NCBI GenBank assembly: GCA_902783345.1 | Contig: CACZQI010000034.1 | Location: 1 to 7,503, forward strand | DNA: 7,503 bases | Reading direction: 5' to 3' | From: an uncultured Erysipelotrichaceae bacterium | GTDB lineage: Bacteria; Bacillota_I; Bacilli_A; RF39; UBA660 | Shown here: one piece after another, positions 6,981 through 7,503 of the stretch | How positions within the stretch are numbered: position 1 is the stretch's first letter | Layout: every line of letters starts with the position of its first letter | Made by a program: the position numbers and the translations under genes | The notes under the pieces: generated by a model | Database searches by the model: none | What the model was told of the DNA's origin: nothing | Seen by the model: only the letters and a program-made list of their open reading frames with translations

Positions 6981-7003
6981 TCAAAAAGTAAGTCGAATTG
7001 TTT

Positions 7004-7033
7004 AAAAAGAAAAAAATTGCATAACTGCAATTT
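7004..7033 (-). terminator. Terminator of the deoxyribosyltransferase-like gene
   Basis: On the minus strand AAATTGCA (7033-7026) and TGCAATTT (7021-7014) form a perfect 8-bp stem with a GTTA loop, extended into a T run (7016-7010) and a second T run (7008-7004). The stem overlaps the stop codon TAA (7032-7034). Confidence 0.8.
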
Positions 7034-7503
7034 AAATTTGACGTTTTGCAACCGGCTCCGTTTGTTTTTCTAAATGTTCGACTGTAGCCATAACCCATTT
7101 TTCAATTGGTTCTTCAATAAATTTTATTTTCTTACCTTTTCCAAGTAAATATCCCATTTCCATCATAACTGTATTTCCAATGTAACCATCGCTGTCACAA
7201 ACGACAATTTCTTCTGATTTAAGGCATTTTTCTAAGAAATCTTTTTCTATAATAATTGGTTCATCACTCTCATCATCTTCAAATATAATAAATCCATTAG
7301 TATCTTTCTTTACAGCAGATATTTTTGGTGCTAACACAGTATATCCATTTTTCTGATATTCATAGGCTTGATTTTTTATAGAGTCTAACTGCTTTCTTAA
7401 ACTTCCTAAAAAAACTACTGTTTTAGGAAGCGTTTCTATAGCTTCTTCTGTATCAATGCTAAAAGTCGTATTTCTTGGTACACCAATTTTTTTATCATCA
7501 TTA
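7032..7503 (-). CDS. Nucleoside 2-deoxyribosyltransferase-like protein, 5' end beyond the window
   Basis: The minus-strand frame is open from the stop at 7032-7034 to the right edge, giving 156 visible residues (first complete codon 7500-7502). The GTG at 7335-7337 is the Val of YTVLAP within a predicted strand, not a start. Fold features: KTVVFLGSLRK (27-37), a helix, NGYTVLAPKIS (52-62), then EKDFLEKCLKSEEIVVCDSD (86-105), and GYIGNTVMMEMGYLLGKGK (106-124) leading to IKFIEEP. This pattern, with the acidic residue in the TVMMEMGY helix (Glu115), matches nucleoside 2-deoxyribosyltransferase-like Rossmann-type proteins, which cleave or transfer the glycosidic bond of deoxynucleosides or bind nucleotides. 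The N-terminal part (IGVPRNTTFSIDTEEAIETL) is not one I recognise and suggests an additional upstream domain or extension. Substrate unknown. It ends at a good terminator, so it is transcriptionally separate from rpsO. Confidence 0.7.
   Translation of the reverse strand, partial: NDDKKIGVPRNTTFSIDTEEAIETLPKTVVFLGSLRKQLDSIKNQAYEYQKNGYTVLAPKISAVKKDTNGFIIFEDDESDEPIIIEKDFLEKCLKSEEIVVCDSDGYIGNTVMMEMGYLLGKGKKIKFIEEPIEKWVMATVEHLEKQTEPVAKRQI

Noticed and set aside
6954..6983. TGA read as tryptophan (Mycoplasma-type code) to rescue the MBL gene
   Set aside because: Tryptophan codons checked in the lysozyme gene are TGG, and a Trp at this place would not restore the expected sequence before HGDFDH; small indels explain it better.
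6979..6984. TTGACA on the minus strand as a -35 box for the MBL fragment
   Set aside because: At 16-18 bases downstream there is only TTGATC/TGATCA, with no -10-like hexamer. It is probably part of the decayed coding sequence.
6954..7031. Insertion-sequence end at the junction upstream of the MBL fragment
   Set aside because: No terminal inverted repeats, target duplication or transposase-like residues could be found around the junction. A plain deletion is simpler.
7335..7337. GTG start giving a 101-residue protein
   Set aside because: The frame stays open to the window edge, and the upstream residues (VVFLGSLRK and NGYT) belong to the same fold. The GTG is an internal Val codon.
1..7503. 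tRNA, rRNA, CRISPR array, toxin-antitoxin or defence island
   Set aside because: No cloverleaf-like segments, regularly spaced repeats or small paired genes were found. The content is mainly housekeeping.

Overview
The window looks like an ordinary housekeeping stretch of chromosome from a very AT-rich, low-GC Gram-positive bacterium (Bacillota or a close relative, for example an uncultured gut Bacilli lineage). The signs are strong A/T bias at third codon positions, purine-rich Shine-Dalgarno sequences, TATAAT-type promoters, Firmicutes-like PNPase, Ffh and S15 sequences, and a membrane-anchored cell-wall lysozyme, which argues for a walled cell. Tryptophan is encoded by TGG in the codons I checked and TGA acts as a stop, so the standard code fits. 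The exact taxon cannot be fixed from this sequence alone.

Layout from left to right. Plus strand: the 3' end of an SPFH/band-7 (stomatin-like) protein gene with its terminator, then a small polytopic PAP2-family lipid phosphatase or transferase. This gene converges on a minus-strand block through a shared two-way terminator that overlaps the ends of both genes. Minus strand, in transcription order from the right: a nucleoside 2-deoxyribosyltransferase-like gene cut by the window edge; a terminator; a 5'-truncated and frameshifted remnant of a ComEC-type metallo-beta-lactamase domain; a 6281-6440 spacer with a strong hairpin and two further inverted repeats; then rpsO (S15), pnp (PNPase), ffh (SRP54) and a GH25 lysozyme with two Ig-like domains.

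The minus-strand core combines translation (S15), RNA turnover (PNPase) and protein targeting (Ffh). The final gene encodes a membrane-anchored wall hydrolase, the kind of protein that SRP may deliver to the membrane. rpsO has a recognisable promoter and an approximately 83-nt leader that can fold in two mutually exclusive ways, one masking the Shine-Dalgarno sequence, as expected for S15 autoregulation. A hairpin with a U-tract directly after the rpsO stop codon probably attenuates transcription into pnp. ffh probably has its own promoter, and the lysozyme gene appears translationally coupled to ffh.

I see no mobile element, CRISPR array, tRNA or rRNA, and no convincing new multi-gene system. 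The points most worth a second look are the rpsO leader, the decayed comEC-like fragment, a short insertion in the PNPase KH domain, and the repeated placement of terminator hairpins on or directly against stop codons.
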